Shown: positions 6,313 through 7,593 of the stretch, in pieces
Layout of the letters: each line of letters starts with the position of its first letter
Numbering within the stretch: position 1 is the stretch's first letter
Source of the DNA: an uncultured Ruminococcus sp.
GTDB lineage: Bacteria; Bacillota; Clostridia; Oscillospirales; Ruminococcaceae
Direction of reading: 5' to 3'
NCBI GenBank assembly: GCA_900539095.1
Contig: UQAR01000088.1
Location: 1 to 7,593, forward strand
DNA length: 7,593 bases
The notes under the pieces: model-generated
Told to the model about the DNA's origin: nothing
Database searches by the model: none
The model's input: only the letters and a program-made list of their open reading frames with translations
Position numbers and translations under genes: made by a program

Positions 6313-7560
6313 TTGAAAAAAATTCTTGCTTTACTTATGTGCTTTGTGACGCTGTGCTCATGCGGCGGCGAAGTCGATTCCCAGAGGGACAGGCTTGTGA
6401 CAATGGAGAAAGCCTCGGTGATACCTGTGAGCGGTGAGGAAACTTCCGCTGATGTGGAAGTTTCACACAAGCTGAACTACAAAGTGCAGAAAGCCATATG
6501 GATATCGTATATCGACCTTGCAGATATGCTCACAGGGAAAAGCTGCAAGGAATTTCGTGAGAACTTTTCTCAGGCGTGCGACAACGCTTTGAGTATCGGC
6601 TGCAACACCCTGTATGTCCACGTCAGACCTTTCGGGGACGCTATATATGATTCGACGCTTTATCCTGCATCACGTTATATAACAGGCGTGGCAGGGGAGC
6701 AGGGCGGCTTTGACCCACTTGAAGTCATGATACAGACCGCACATGACAAGGGACTGTCTTTTCACGCATGGATAAATCCTCTCAGGTGTGAGAATGAGGA
6801 GTGTTTCCAGACTTATGACAGCAGCTTTTTGCTGAAAAAATGGTATGATGAGGACAACGGCTATCTTGAAAGCGTTGAGGGCGACAGCCATTTGTGGCTC
6901 GACCCTGCTTATGATGAGGTAAGGCAGCTTATCGCAGAGGGTGCGGCGGAACTTGCGGAGAATTATGATATTGACGGCTTGCACTTTGACGATTATTTTT
7001 ATCCCACAACGGCTGAGGACTTTGACGCACAGTGCTTTGCGGCTCAGACAGAGTTTGACGACCTTTCACAGTGGCGGCTGAACAATATCTCCCTTATGGT
7101 GGGGGAGATATACAGTGCGGTCAAGGGGGTGGATAAGGATATCCTCGTGGGAGTTTCACCTCAGGGAAATATGGAGAACAACTATGAGTATATGTACGCT
7201 GATGTGAAAAAGTGGTGCAGCGAGGAGGGGTATATAGACTACATTTGTCCGCAGATATATTTCGGTTATGAAAATTCTGTGAAACCTTATGAGGACACTC
7301 TACAGCAGTGGGCGGATATCTGCACCTCGGACATTACGCTGGTGGCAGGACTGGGGGCTTATAAGATAGACAGCGAAAGCGAGTTTTCGGAAAATATCGG
7401 CATTATCGGCAGGCAGATAAATGACGCTGTAGTTAGCCATAACTACGCAGGTGCGGCGGTCTACGGCTATGGAAGTCTGTTCGGCGGCAGTGAAAGAGGC
7501 TGTCAGGAACTGAAGTCTATCAAAAGTGCTTTTGATAAACTTGATACATCTACCAAATGA
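6313..7560 (+). CDS. Predicted lipoprotein, GHL10/DUF187 family glycoside-hydrolase-like protein
   Basis: Probably exported and anchored to the outer face of the membrane, with a predicted (beta/alpha)8-barrel fold. Residues 1-17 form a lipoprotein signal: MKK, a hydrophobic stretch, then the lipobox L14-C15-S16-C17, with C17 the likely lipidated cysteine. A short polar spacer (about 18-57) leads into the barrel. Family signatures are AIWISYIDLADM (61-72), GCNTLYVHVRPFGDAIY (96-112), GLSFHAWINPLR (147-158), WLDPAYDEVRQLI (195-207), DIDGLHFDDYFYP (219-231) with candidate catalytic acids D226 and D227, LVGVSPQG (278-285) and YICPQIYFGYE (310-320). These fit the 'family 10 glycosylhydrolase' (GHL10, YngK-like) group, whose members are thought to act on cell-surface or environmental glycans; the substrate here cannot be read. 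At 415 residues it is one barrel, apparently without a carbohydrate-binding module. It lies beyond the operon terminator with its own -10 box and RBS, so it is probably monocistronic. The last 33 bases of the window, after its stop, are AT-rich and show no terminator. Confidence 0.88.
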   Translation: MKKILALLMCFVTLCSCGGEVDSQRDRLVTMEKASVIPVSGEETSADVEVSHKLNYKVQKAIWISYIDLADMLTGKSCKEFRENFSQACDNALSIGCNTLYVHVRPFGDAIYDSTLYPASRYITGVAGEQGGFDPLEVMIQTAHDKGLSFHAWINPLRCENEECFQTYDSSFLLKKWYDEDNGYLESVEGDSHLWLDPAYDEVRQLIAEGAAELAENYDIDGLHFDDYFYPTTAEDFDAQCFAAQTEFDDLSQWRLNNISLMVGEIYSAVKGVDKDILVGVSPQGNMENNYEYMYADVKKWCSEEGYIDYICPQIYFGYENSVKPYEDTLQQWADICTSDITLVAGLGAYKIDSESEFSENIGIIGRQINDAVVSHNYAGAAVYGYGSLFGGSERGCQELKSIKSAFDKLDTSTK

Positions 7561-7593
7561 TATGCAATATATAAATATTGGTATGTTAAATGT

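Overview
The window looks like chromosomal DNA from a low-to-moderate G+C Clostridia bacterium, most likely Ruminococcus or a close relative in the Oscillospiraceae. The reasons are the style of the protein sequences (clostridial LysA variant, GatB with CxC/CxxC cysteines, GHL10-type lipoprotein), strong GGAGG-type ribosome binding sites, TTG start codons and TATAAT -10 boxes. The genus is an inference from memory of the families, not a database match. All five genes are on the + strand and no mobile element, tRNA, rRNA or CRISPR array is visible.

Layout. Bases 57-1331 encode a diaminopimelate decarboxylase family protein (lysA), followed by a hairpin terminator near 1340-1377. A good sigma-A type promoter (TTGCAA, 17 nt, TATAAT, 1431-1459) then drives a compact three-gene operon. 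It holds gatC (1517-1795), gatA (1821-3269) and a very long gene (3285-6158) that joins a complete gatB to a complete archaeal/eukaryal-type aspartyl-tRNA synthetase in one frame. A strong intrinsic terminator (6177-6210) ends the operon, and a second perfect palindrome (6218-6236) follows it. The last gene (6313-7560) has its own -10 box, a strong RBS and a TTG start. It encodes a lipoprotein of the GHL10/DUF187 glycoside-hydrolase-like family. The final 33 bases are AT-rich, with nothing recognisable.

How the genes work together. GatA, GatB and GatC form the amidotransferase that turns Asp-tRNA(Asn) into Asn-tRNA(Asn), and Glu-tRNA(Gln) into Gln-tRNA(Gln). For the Asn route, the mischarged Asp-tRNA(Asn) is made by a non-discriminating AspRS, and in some bacteria AspRS and GatCAB assemble on tRNA(Asn) as a transient 'transamidosome'. 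Here the AspRS is covalently attached to the C-terminal tRNA-binding tail of GatB through a roughly 50-residue Ala-rich then charged linker. The operon therefore appears to encode a hard-wired asparagine transamidosome. This is the main discovery candidate of the window. The lysA and lipoprotein genes appear to be independently transcribed neighbours with no evident functional link.
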